Assembly (NCBI GenBank): GCA_011799875.1
Contig: CM022302.1
Coordinates: forward strand, 101,682,237-101,746,236
Reading direction: 5' to 3'
Origin: Thinopyrum elongatum
Lineage: Eukaryota > Streptophyta > Magnoliopsida > Poales > Poaceae
Length of the DNA stretch: 64,000 nucleotides
Position numbers and translations under genes: made by a program
Notes under the pieces: model-generated
Database searches by the model: none
Seen by the model: the letters and a program-made list of their open reading frames with translations, nothing else
What the model was told of the DNA's origin: nothing
Shown: piece by piece, positions 44,068 through 54,347 of the stretch
Layout: every line of letters begins with the position of its first letter
Position numbering within the stretch: position 1 is the first letter of the stretch

Positions 44068-45684
44068 TTGCAGCTTCTCCCACAGAAGGAAGGAGAGACC
44101 CTTCGAAAGTACATGCAGAGGTTCAGCCGAGTCCACAGGAATATTCCAGATATCCACCCAGCAGCTGTGATAGCTGCGTTCCAATCCAATGTGTGCAACC
44201 GTAAGATACGTTCCAAGATGAATGTTTGTTTGCCCAAGACTGTGAAGGAACTTTACACCTTGGTGGACAAGTGTGCATGGGTGGAGGAGGGGAGGAAGCT
44301 CCCTGGGGAAGAGGATGGCATCAACGTCGATTCAGAAGATGACGACGAGGCCACCAGTCAGAAAAAGAAGAAGAAGAAGCACAACAAGAAGTGCAAGGAT
44401 AAGGCAGTACTGACCGTTAAGGGATCGGGCACACCTAGTACCGGCAAGAAGGCTAAGGCCAAAGTCCCCGGCAAGGAAGTTGCCACGTGCACTGACTGCC
44501 GGGAAGCTGCGGCTGCTGAGAAGGCTGGGACAGGTGATGGGCCGTATTGCAAGATTCATCGGACCAAGGGCCACGATCTCCAGGATTGTCATCAGGTTGA
44601 GCAGCTCGTCAAGAAGCAGAGGGCTGAAGATGAGAAGCGTGATAAGGAAAAATGTCAGAATGGCGCTGGCAGGAAGGGCCGAGGCAGTGAAGCAAATCGC
44701 CCCGGCAAGGCTCTTCAGAACCAAGGAAAACCCGCCAAGGGCCAAGAGAAAGAAGGTTGCAATGATGAAAGTGGTGAGGATGAAGAGGAAACCAGCGAGC
44801 AGGAATTTCAGAAGGCCACTGACGCCCTGTGCATTGACGGGGGTGCATCTCTGCACTCCTCTCATCGCCAACTTAAATGGTGGGCATGTGAGGTCAATGC
44901 TGTGGAGCCAGCGGCAGAGTCTCGGAAGCCGCTCAAATGGTCGCGCACGCCCATCATCTTTGACGAAGAGGACCATCCCGACCGCACCACTGCGGTAGGA
45001 TGCTTGCCATTGTTGGTTTCACCAACAATCCACAACCTCAAAGTCACAAAGATGTTGGTTGATGGTAGGGCCGGGTTGAATCTGATTTCCCCGAAGGTTA
45101 TCAGCAAACTTCAGATAGCAGAGGAAGAACTCAAGGTCACGGGCACGTTTCAAGGAATCAACCCCGGTAGGAGTCATCCTAAGGGAAAGATCACGCTGCC
45201 TGTGACATTCGGAGGAGAGTTGAACTACCGGACTAAGAAGATTGTGTTCGATGTGGTTAACCTCCCCCTATCGTACAATGGAATCCTTGGACGCCCAGCT
45301 CTGGCAAAATTTATGGCGGCATCCCACTATGCCTACAACACGCTGAAGATGCCAGGGCCGGTGGGAATCATTTCCATTCTGTCAAACGAGAACGACACAA
45401 TTATTTGCATGGATAAGATGTACCGGGACGCGGTCGTGGTAGAGGCCGCGGAAGCCGCAGTTCCCGCCAAGAAAATCAAGGGAAAGAAGCAGGATCGTAG
45501 GGCTACCGGCAAGGAATCCGGGAAGCGTACCTCCCCAGAGTGTGCTGCGCCCGTTGATGACTTGCCGGAGAGTTCCAACAGCAAGAGATCCAAAGCAGCT
45601 GCACCTCCTATGAAAAAGGTCCCGGTAGGGCTGGCTGGCACTGATGGTACCTTTACTATCAGCGCCACCCTTGATGACAAATAG
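44068..45684 (+). CDS. gag-pro: Gag C-terminal half, zinc knuckle and protease (element D)
   Basis: A 538-codon open frame, though its start is set by a frameshift and not a real initiation codon. It contains EGETLRKYMQRFSRVHRNIP, a Lys-rich linker, the CX2HX4HX4C knuckle (YCKIHRTKGHDLQDC), then protease with MLVDGRAGLNLISP (Gly to Arg beside the active-site Asp, compared with C) and YNGILGRPALAKF. It ends at the TAG shared with C (45682-45684) before RT. Gag binds RNA and protease processes the polyprotein. Confidence 0.8.
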   Translation: MQLLPQKEGETLRKYMQRFSRVHRNIPDIHPAAVIAAFQSNVCNRKIRSKMNVCLPKTVKELYTLVDKCAWVEEGRKLPGEEDGINVDSEDDDEATSQKKKKKKHNKKCKDKAVLTVKGSGTPSTGKKAKAKVPGKEVATCTDCREAAAAEKAGTGDGPYCKIHRTKGHDLQDCHQVEQLVKKQRAEDEKRDKEKCQNGAGRKGRGSEANRPGKALQNQGKPAKGQEKEGCNDESGEDEEETSEQEFQKATDALCIDGGASLHSSHRQLKWWACEVNAVEPAAESRKPLKWSRTPIIFDEEDHPDRTTAVGCLPLLVSPTIHNLKVTKMLVDGRAGLNLISPKVISKLQIAEEELKVTGTFQGINPGRSHPKGKITLPVTFGGELNYRTKKIVFDVVNLPLSYNGILGRPALAKFMAASHYAYNTLKMPGPVGIISILSNENDTIICMDKMYRDAVVVEAAEAAVPAKKIKGKKQDRRATGKESGKRTSPECAAPVDDLPESSNSKRSKAAAPPMKKVPVGLAGTDGTFTISATLDDK

Positions 45685-46029
45685 AAAAGCGCGCTCGTTG
45701 CCTTCCTGCGGGCGAATATCGATGTGTTTTCTTGGCAACCATCTAATATCCCCGGTGTTCCTAGGGAGGTAATTGAGCACCACCTTGCTGTCTACCCACA
45801 TGCCTGACCCGTCAAGCAGAAGGTCTGAAAGCAAGATTTGGAATGGCAGCAATTCATTGCAGAAGAGATCAAGAAACTTCAGGCAGCTGGTTTGGTCAGA
45901 GTGGTCAGAGGAGTCCTGCATCCAACATGGTTAGCAAACTCAGTGGTCGTACGCAAGGCTAACGGAAAATAGAGGCTTTGCATAGATTTCATAGATCTAA
46001 ACAAGGCTTGCCTGAAGAACCCATTTCCC
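45685..46029 (+). pseudogene. pol: RT N-terminal region (element D), interrupted
   Basis: In frame with both neighbours. TGA at 45805 and 45826 (CGA in C) and TAG at 45970 (TGG in C) break it. A six-base repeat adds residues near 45900 (RVVRGV). Confidence 0.8.
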
Positions 46030-47691
46030 TTGCCGCGCATCGACCAGATTTTGGATTCCACTTCAGGATGTGAGTTGCTCTCTTTTCTAGATGCATACTC
46101 TGGATACCATCAGATTTTTATGTCCAAAGAAGACAAGGAGAAGACCTCATTCATCACCCCATGCGGCACATACTGCTTCGTGCACATGCCCTTCGGGTTG
46201 AAGAGTGCCGGGTCCACTTTTGCAAGAGCAGTTCAGATTGGTTTTGAATCACAGCTGCACAGGAACATTGAAGCTTACATGGATGATATTGTGGTCACAA
46301 CCAAGAACAGATCAACCCTCATCCAAGATTTGGAAGAGACATTTGCCAATCTGTGCAAGATCAACTTGAAGCTGAACCCGGAGAAGTGCGTGTTTGGCGT
46401 TCCCTCCAGGAAGCTACTTGGTTTCTTCGTGTCCCACCATGGGATAGAGGCCAACCCCGATAAGATCAAGGCCATCGAGCAGATTCAGGCACCTAAGACA
46501 GTTAAGGATGTGAGGCGTTTGACAGGGCGCATTGCCGCGCTTAGCAGATTCATCTCCAAGTCTGCCGAGCGTGCCCTGCCGTTCTTCAAGATCTTGAAAA
46601 AGGCAGGACCCATGAAGTGGACCCCGGAAGCAGATACAGCACTACAAGATTTGAAGGCCTACTTGTCCTCTGTGCCCACTCTGGTCGCTCCCAAACCACA
46701 AGAGCCGTTGCTGCTATACCTAGCGGCAACTAATAAAGTGGTGAGCGCAGCACTAGTGGAGCAGCGGGAAGTGGAAGAAGCAGCAGCCTCAGCAAGTGTC
46801 CCATTAGGGGAAGAAAGAGAGGACAGCCCGGCAGGGGCAGATATGGGTCAGGACAAAGAAGAGCGCGGTAGCAGAGACAACCCCAAGGACGCAGCAAGGA
46901 AGAAAGTGGTGCAGCACCCAGTGTACTTCGTCAGCTCCCTGTTGCAGGGGGCTAGATCCAGGTTCTCTGGTGTGCAAAAGTTGTTTTTTGGCCTTGTCAT
47001 GGCCTCAAGGAAACTACGCCACTACTTCCAAGCCCATGAGATCACGGTTGTCACCCGTTTTCCTTTGCAAAGGATACTCCGAAACCCTGAGGCTACTGGA
47101 AGGATAGTGGAATGGGCATTGGAGTTATCCAGCTTTGGCCTGAAATTTGAAAGCACATCAACAATTCAGAGCAGGGCATTGGCAGAGTTTATTGCAGAAT
47201 GGACGCCAACTCCTGAAGAAGAAGTGTTGGAAACAGTTATTCCCGGCAAGGAAGCACCCCAAGAATGGATCATGTATTTTGATGGTGCCTTCTCCCTACA
47301 AGGTGCAGGGGCTGGCATGCTTCTCGTTGCTCCCACTGGGGAGCACCTGAAGTACGTCGTCCAGATGCATTTTCCCCGGGAGGAGGCAACCAACAATACA
47401 ACAGAGTATGAAGGGCTCCTTGCCGGGCTCAGGATTGCCACTAAATTGGGAATCAAGAAGCTGATCATTCAAGGAGATTCACAACTTGTGGTGAGACAAG
47501 TCAACAAGGATTACCAAAGTCCATTTATGGAGGCATACGTCGAGGAAGTGAGGAGACTGGAGGAGCGCTTTGACGGATTGCAAACAGAGCACGTACCCCG
47601 TGCGGAAAACAGCATTGCTGATCATCTGTCAAAGTGTGCTGCGCAAAAGCTTCCTGTGGAACCAGGGACTTTTGTTCTCCATCTTACCTAG
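46030..47691 (+). CDS. pol: RT core, RNase H and second RNase H (element D)
   Basis: A 553-codon open frame, the longest in the window. RT: FLDAYSGYHQIFMSKED, MPFGLKSAGSTFARAV, YMDDIVVTT (Asp pair at 46282-46287). First RNase H: KWTPEADTALQDLK to FFGLVMASRKLRHYFQAHEI. Second, archaeal-type RNase H: MYFDGAF (Asp at 47281), TTEYEGLLAGLR, IQGDSQLVVRQV, RAENSIADHLSK, so all four acidic catalytic residues are visible. It ends at TAG 47689, where C has CAG. It copies RNA to DNA and degrades the template. No natural start codon, so not expressed as such. Confidence 0.9.
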   Translation: MPRIDQILDSTSGCELLSFLDAYSGYHQIFMSKEDKEKTSFITPCGTYCFVHMPFGLKSAGSTFARAVQIGFESQLHRNIEAYMDDIVVTTKNRSTLIQDLEETFANLCKINLKLNPEKCVFGVPSRKLLGFFVSHHGIEANPDKIKAIEQIQAPKTVKDVRRLTGRIAALSRFISKSAERALPFFKILKKAGPMKWTPEADTALQDLKAYLSSVPTLVAPKPQEPLLLYLAATNKVVSAALVEQREVEEAAASASVPLGEEREDSPAGADMGQDKEERGSRDNPKDAARKKVVQHPVYFVSSLLQGARSRFSGVQKLFFGLVMASRKLRHYFQAHEITVVTRFPLQRILRNPEATGRIVEWALELSSFGLKFESTSTIQSRALAEFIAEWTPTPEEEVLETVIPGKEAPQEWIMYFDGAFSLQGAGAGMLLVAPTGEHLKYVVQMHFPREEATNNTTEYEGLLAGLRIATKLGIKKLIIQGDSQLVVRQVNKDYQSPFMEAYVEEVRRLEERFDGLQTEHVPRAENSIADHLSKCAAQKLPVEPGTFVLHLT

Positions 47692-48761
47692 CCCTCCGTA
47701 TCCCCAGTAACAACGGCCCGAAAGGGGAGAAAACTGGACTCCGGTAAGCCTCTCCCGGTAGAGCCCCTCGGGGCTCCTGGCAGGGACCCTGCCGGAAACA
47801 ACTCCCCTTCGATTGCCGGGCGCACCCTCCTGCCGGGCCACTGGCCCCCGCGGTCGAGGAACACGCCCCCACAAATGAGGAGGTGCCGTTAGTCCTTGTT
47901 GCCGAGTCTCAGGCTCCAACTTGGGCAAGGCACATAGTCCATTTCCTCCAAACCGGAGAACTTCCCGAAGAGCAAGAAGATGTTGAAAGAGTAGCCCGGA
48001 AGGCCAGTATGTATCAGTTTGTCGATGACACTCTATACGGAAGAAGGCCCAACAGTGTGAAATTGAAGTGCATTTGCTGGGAAGAAGGAAAGGAACTACT
48101 GGTAGAAATACACAAAGGCATGTCCGGCTCCCACATTGGATCGAGGGCGTTGGTTGGGAAAGCATTCCGGCAAGGATTCTATTGGCCCACAGCCCTCCAA
48201 GATGCGGTCGAGCTTGTCAACAAATGTGAAGCCTGCCAGTTCCATTCCAAGAACATCCATCTGCCTGCCCAAGCTCTTCAGACAATCCCTTTGTCATGGC
48301 CGTTTTCGGTCTGGGGGCTCGATATCCTCGACCCTTTCCCCCGAGCTGCCGGGGGCTTTGAATTCTTGTTCGTTGCCATCGACAAGTTTACAAAGTGGCC
48401 TGAAGTAGAAGCCGTGAGAAAGGTGACTGCTCAGTCAGCTATCAAGTTCTTGAAAGGATTGGTCTGCCGCTTCGGGGTCCCTGTCCAAATCATCACCGAC
48501 AACGGCACCCAGTTCACGAGCCGCACCTTCATGCAATATGTTCATGCCCTTAGAAGCAAGATCTCATTTGCCTCTGTTGCACATCCAAGAATCAATGGGC
48601 AAGATGAGAGGGCTAACACTGAAGTGTTGCGAGGACTAAAGATGAGAACTTTTGATAAGCTGCAGAAGTGCGGCAAGCGATGGATTGATGAGCTGCCGGT
48701 GGTTCTTTGGTCCCTCAGGACGACACCAAATCGAGCTACCGGCAGACTCCCTTCTCTCTAG
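47692..48761 (+). pseudogene. pol: Integrase (element D)
   Basis: Open from 47883 after a frameshift in the linker. HHCC zinc domain (EIHKGMSGSHIG .. KCEACQFH), then core with Asp in GLDILDPFP (48321), Asp in IITDNGTQF (48498) and Glu in GQDERAN (48606). The second Asp and Glu are 36 codons apart, fitting D(35)E. A base loss near 48750 shifts to the C-terminal frame. Confidence 0.88.
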
Positions 48762-49156
48762 TCTATGGGGCAGAAACAATTATCCCCACGGAACTCATTT
48801 ACGGGTCACCTCGAGTGCTTGCCTATGATGAAGTAGCGCAGGATCAGCACCGGCGTGACGACGCTGTGCTTCTCGAGGAGAACCGTCTCCGGGCTGCTAC
48901 GCGTGCTGCACGCTACCAGCAAGCCCTGCATCGCTATCACAGCCACAGGGTTCATGCCCGAAGTTTTGAGGAAGGCGACCTTGTCCTCAGGCGCATTCAG
49001 TCTACCAAGGGTTCAAACAAGTTGACGCCAAAGTGGGAACGCCCTTACCGGGTAGTACGAGTCACCAGACCTGGCGCAGTCCGTCTGGAGACCAGAGATG
49101 GCATTCAATTGCAAAACTCATGGAATATTGAGCATCTCCGCAAGTTCTACCCATAA
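48707..49156 (+). pseudogene. pol: Integrase C-terminal part (element D)
   Basis: Continues TPFSLVYGAETIIPTELIYG, a Arg/His-rich helix, then the chromatin- or DNA-binding-like C-terminus KLTPKWERPYRVVRVTRPG and SWNIEHLRKFYP, ending TAA 49156. Confidence 0.85.
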
Positions 49157-50187
49157 GGCGCGGCTGTCGGGCCCTGCCCGGCAGCCACCCTTTTGTACGG
49201 GCCTTGCCTCAGTTACATGTAACCCCTTGTACAAAGCCAGGCGCGGGCCCGGCAGCCACCCTTTTGTACGGGCCTTGCCTCAGTTGCATGTAACCCCTTG
49301 TACAAAGCCAGGCGCAGACCCTGAGCAACAGAGAAGTAAATGAAGCGCTGGGGGCGCCCGACAAGTTGCATGCATGCATAAGCATATCATGAGCATCGCA
49401 TGTTCATGTAGATAAGATCGCATCTGGCATTATTTTCATCTGCATAAACTACAGGCTCCTGCCAAGGACTTGGCCTCCAAGAGGAGATGGAAAGATGAGC
49501 CTACACTGCGATCTCCGGCAAGCCAAACAGATAAGTTCTTTCTCTTATCCATACGTGTTCTGTAAGTAAAGGCTTGTGCATAAGAAACCTCACCGCTTTT
49601 TGAAACTTAGGTGCTCCCATCCCTTGACTCGAACGTTGCTTCGGTCAGGATGGTCGCAGTGGCCTTTGATGAAGAAAGGCTGGCGGGGGCTGGACCCTCT
49701 TCACGGTTTGTGCCCGGTAGGCCTAGCTCCGCGGCAGCAAACATAGGGTACCGGCAGGATAGCCTACAGGGGAAAACTCGTTTACCTAAGAGTATAGAGG
49801 CATCCCACCTCTGCATGGACGTATACATGCACGAGTTCCCAGCAAGGTTTATCTTTTTCAATAATATGCTGATCAAACAAGTACAGACCTTACAGGACAC
49901 AAACATGGATTCAAGAGATTACATAATTTGAACTAAAATTTGGCAAGTGCCTACAGATTTAAGATTAAAAAAAAGATAAGTGTCCCGTGATGCCCTTTCT
50001 TGTCCCTCTCCTCCTAGGTACTACGGCAGGAGGCGAGGAGGGCAAAAGGAGTGCCTGGGCAAAAGCCCAGCCTGACCTCGTCGGGCTCCAGGAGAGGTAG
50101 CCCGACGGAAGCAAGAGGGCACAGACGAAGGCGATGACAAAGATATCGGCGGAGGCGACCCGTCAACCGCCACCACCAGGGCCAGCA
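49157..50187 (+). other. 3' spacer of D before element E
   Basis: Collinear with C 30047-30907. It includes a 71-bp tandem duplication (49176-49246, 49247-49317) absent from C. It ends with CAGCA, the target copy for E. Confidence 0.7.
49176..49317 (+). repeat. 71-bp tandem duplication in D 3' spacer
   Basis: Two copies of a unit starting GCCCGGCAGCCACCC, with a single visible difference. C has one copy. Confidence 0.85.
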
Positions 50188-50584
50188 TGTGACACCCTGT
50201 ATTTTGCCCATTTCTTTTTTTTTCTTTTTTTTTTGGTCTGGATTTGCTTTTCTATGGCTTAGTAATCCTGAAACCTGGAGAGATCACCCTTGATTCCTCT
50301 CCCAAGTGGCTTGCCAGCCTCAAAATCATCCCAAGACCTTGTCGTTTCCATCCTGGACCAATCCCAATATTCTTTTCTTGGGAATATTCCTTTTTCTATT
50401 AAAGGAATAACCCTGTCAGCTCTGGGTTGTGAAGCAACCCATATTTCCATCATTCCCAAAATTCCCAAATAATCCTCATAAATCCTTTGGGACATATATT
50501 ATCCTTATATGTCAAAATATTCCTTGCCATGTCCAAAAATAATTCACAAATAATCTTTTTCCTATTCTGCCCTATCTGTCAGAT

Positions 50585-51250
50585 TGAGAAGCAAGTACCA
50601 TTTATATTTGCTTGCTTGCTCTCAAACTTTTTGGGCATTCTTTCCTATCCATATCATTGCCACATGCCAAAATTCAACTTTATTTGGTTCATAAAACTCC
50701 CATGGCTAATTTCCTAAGTTTCTGGTTAACTGGAAGCTTAATGAAGGAAGTACTAGCTAGGAGTATCCAAATAAGTTGAAATTTTTCATGCACCTTCATT
50801 TGTTCAAATCGTGACTCTCCACCAAGTTTCAACCCTATCCAATCATCTATGTGAGCACAACATCAAATCTTAGCTTCTGGTCATAATTTTTCAGTTGTGA
50901 AGCAACTATATTTTATATTGCTTCATTTAAGCTGAAAATTTACCAGGACATCCTCCTATCCATGTTATCCATCTCCACAAAATTTGGGCTCAATTCATCT
51001 TCCCAATAATTCTCTAGAATTCTTCCAAGTTTTTGGACAGAGAGGATAGCTGTGAAGGAAGTACCATTTTGGCATGTCCATTTGGTATGAATTTTTTACA
51101 GCATCTTCATATGTCCAAATAACCCTTCCTTGCCAAATTTCAGCTCAATCCAATGAAGTATGTGAGTGCTACTTCATACTTTCCAAATCTGGTCAGTGAG
51201 GCCCTTTGAACTGCAAGTGCTCTTTATCTCCACCCAATTAGGCTGAAACT
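50585..51250 (+). repeat. Diverged ~155-bp tandem repeats in U3 of E
   Basis: Units start near 50585, 50743, 50896, 51052 and 51197. Each has a GAAG.AAGTA-like start, a TGAAA.TTT block, then CCA.AATTTCA..TCAATCCA. The same array is in the 3' LTR. Confidence 0.5.
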
Positions 51251-51872
51251 TTGCAGAGATGATCACCTTAGCATGAGATCACTCCATGCCAAAGATAAGT
51301 CTCTATATCCTCATGGATTTTCCTCACCGCAGCACAAACACCTTCCTGTTCCAGACAAAACCTGCTAGCTGCGGTCAACTCAAGTGCCACTATGCTTGTT
51401 TCTTTCTTCCTTGACCTCATCTGTTGAATGACCGATCGAGTTGACACGGTGGGGTTGACCAGGACACGTGGAATCGCCGTGTCCACGCGGTGACCGCCGC
51501 CCTGGCGAGCAGTGGACATGAGCTGCGTCGTTTCTTGTCGGGGCCCCTCTCCTCCTTGTCGTTCCCGCGCGAACGATCATGTCCAACAGAGCCCCCTCGC
51601 CGTCCTCTTCTCCCTGAACCCCTCTCCCCCTCTCATGTCCCCTCCATCGAGCAGAACCACCGTGCCCCGCAGCTTGTCTTCTCTGCCGCCGCCATGTCCC
51701 ATCGCCTGCGAGCTCGCGAGCTTTCCCGAGCTCTCCTGACCACACCCGAGCCTTCTCCGCCCTTCCCCGACCTCCCTAGAACCCCCTCCTCTCCTCTGGG
51801 CGAGCTCCTGAAGCTCCGGGAAGCCGAAGTACGCGTCGCCGCGGCGGTGCTCGGCCCCCTCCGTCACTCGCC

Positions 51873-51880
51873 TATAAATA
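51873..51880 (+). promoter_or_regulatory. TATA box of E 5' LTR
   Basis: CCTATAAATAGGCC, about 1.69 kb into the LTR, just after the GC-rich region. The partner is at 58899-58906. Confidence 0.7.
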
Positions 51881-54224
51881 GGCCTCCCTGAGCCATTCTG
51901 AGATCATCACCAGGTTCTCCACCCTCGAATACCCCTCCCTAGCCCCTCGCCCGAGGCCCGGGAGCCCTTATGCTCCTCCACCATCGCCACGGCCGCCGAG
52001 GAGCTCTGCTCGAATTCGAGCTACGCCGAGCTCGTTCCCCCTTCCTTCTACCACCACCACCTTCCCCACCTCCCGGTGAACCTCTCCACCCCCTCTCCCT
52101 CGCCGGGGTCCTCCTGTGGCTGCATCCCCATAGAACGGCCGCCGCCTCCTCCCTTCTGCCACCGCGAGCCGCTGTTGCTCTGCCCCTCCCCGGCATCTAC
52201 TACTGCTCCAGGCGGGAGCGCCGCCTTTCCCCGAGCCCGCCGGCGGCTTCGCCTCGACCTGAGGTGGCCGCAGCCGGCCGGGCCGTCGCCGGCGCCGTGG
52301 CCCTCCCCTGCCTTCCTCTGCTTCTGGTCGGGGGAGTGACGAAGGAGACGACGATCGGGTCAGCCCTTCCCCGGCCCCACCCGTCGGCCACATAGCAGAA
52401 GTCAACGCGGGCCCGCTGCTGGTTAAGTGGAGGCGTAAACGCTGGTTTACGCTTTCATTTCTCGAAAGCGTATTCTAGTGCTCTTCGGCCAAAATTACGT
52501 TTTCTCTAATCTGAAAACGTATTTGCAGAAAGTACACTTTCTGTTTTAACAGCCAAGGACCTGTCTGCGAATTAAATTCTTATAGATTGGTCCCTAAACT
52601 TCGTCAGGCTATATCTTATTAACCGAGACTCCGATCGAGGTGATTCCAAAGCCCACGTCTTCGTCTCGTCGAGCCCGTCATGTTGATATCATTTTCACTA
52701 TGTGGTCCCACTGTGAAAATGACCCTTTTGCCCTTGTCCATAAACAGCCCCTCCGAGAGAGAACTGTTTCCGGCAATCGTCCCCGCGACATTTCCGCACT
52801 TCATTCCGATGACTCCTTCATCTCCAGGCAAGCCACAACTCTCATCTGCATCATCGCATTGCAATGTCATAGTTTAACTATTTATTTTAACAGCAAGTAT
52901 GAGCATCTGTAAAATGAATTGGATTATGCAATGTTGGAGTTAATTTTCGGATAGGTGACTACCATGTTGAATACTGGATTATTAGTGACTAGTAGCTTAC
53001 CCACTTGTTGATACTACGATGTTGAGATCACTGTCTATGATTATTTTGGAGTTCATCTGGCAGTTCATGGATATGAACTAGTAGCAGTAGCCTAAGCATG
53101 CCGGTTATTGGATTACTATGATATCGGAGTATCAGCAAGATTGTTCGGGATAAGATGCCTAATTTGACCAGCTAAGTTAACTTGATGAAACAACCTGGTA
53201 ATAAGTGAACTTAGTTGGTTGATCGAGAGTCACCTGTCCGGGCTTATTCGTGCAGCCACATTTGCCGGTATGGGACGGCCTTGACTTGGTCTGATCGCGT
53301 GCTCTTCCACCGGTACCTCCAAAGAGGGAGGGTTATGCGCGCGCGCTACCCTGGCCCGGTAGGCGGCGATAATCCTGTGAGCCCAGTTGAGTTATTGGAT
53401 CCAGGTCCCCGTTTGGGACAGTTTGTTTGGCCAGGACGCTGGCAGGTGTCTTGAGGACACGGGGCCACCCAGGGCTTGACTCCAAGAGGGAGTATGATTG
53501 CCGGTCGTACGATGGAAGAGTCACGGGTCAGGCGGGTTTCGTCGGAACGTCGTTGGTCCACCCGAATGGGAGCACGAGGCCATGAGTTCCGTGGTGTGGG
53601 TAAAGTGTACAACCTCTGCAGAGTGTTAAATCTATTCGAATAGCCGTGTCCACGGTATTGGACAGCCCGTCCAGACCTCTATAGGAGATCAACCGTTATA
53701 ATGACAGTAATGATGGGAGAACTCATCTGAGTATGGTAACAGTTGGACAGTATGCCATGGGCAAGTCTTGGTAACGATCTCGAGGATGATCGTTGGATGT
53801 TCTTGGAGTGATCATGAGTTGGTCACCAGAATGCAGGAAGAGTAGCCTGTTATTGCTCATTTCAACCTTTCCTTCGGTAACATAAATCTTAACTTAATCT
53901 TGATTGCTGTGATGTTGTCTTGCCTTAATGCTGATGTTTGTTGTGAGCTTGCGAGTACATTCAAAGTACTCACCTGGCGTGTCATGCCAGACTGCAGGTC
54001 ATGCCGTGATTGCTTGCTTGTCGAGGATCCTGAGTTTGCGACCTAGGAGACGCGTTCTAGCCAGAGTCCCTGTGGAGTGGAGTCCATCACCGCCGACGTT
54101 GTTCCGCTGCCGAGAGTTGCTTCGCTCCCTCAGGTCGATCCGCTGTTAGCATAGAGCTATTTTGAGCAGGCGTAGTGTCGCCGCGCCGATGTAATCCTTG
54201 TATCTTTGTAACCGTATTTATAGC

Positions 54225-54230
54225 AATAAA
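54225..54230 (+). terminator. Poly(A) signal in E 5' LTR
   Basis: AATAAA about 100 bp before the LTR end; the equivalent in the 3' LTR is 61251-61256. Possible end of R. Confidence 0.5.
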
Positions 54231-54335
54231 GAGCTGATTTGTTCTATGCCAACAGTGCCGTATTCCAGTGGACTTGTCCCTGGGACTGGAATACGGGGCG
54301 TTCCGGTTTCCTCTGAGCCGGGGTGCCACAGGCGT

Positions 54336-54347
54336 TGGTATCAGAGC
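54336..54347 (+). other. Primer binding site of E, initiator-Met type
   Basis: TGGTATCAGAGC five bases after the LTR. Confidence 0.88.

Larger units (their letters stand above)
50188..54330 (+). repeat. 5' LTR of element E
   Basis: 4143 bp. U3 holds diverged repeats of about 155 bp (50585-51250) and a GC-rich stretch (51450-52400); TATA at 51873; a poly(A) signal near the end. ORFs in the GC-rich part, such as 51490-51891 and 51970-52395, recur in the other LTR and carry no known domain. Confidence 0.92.

Noticed and set aside
51490..52395. GC-rich ORFs in the LTRs of E (and 58450-59421)
   Set aside because: Pro/Ser/Arg-rich in several frames on both strands, frames change between the two LTRs, no domain; they straddle the LTR promoter.
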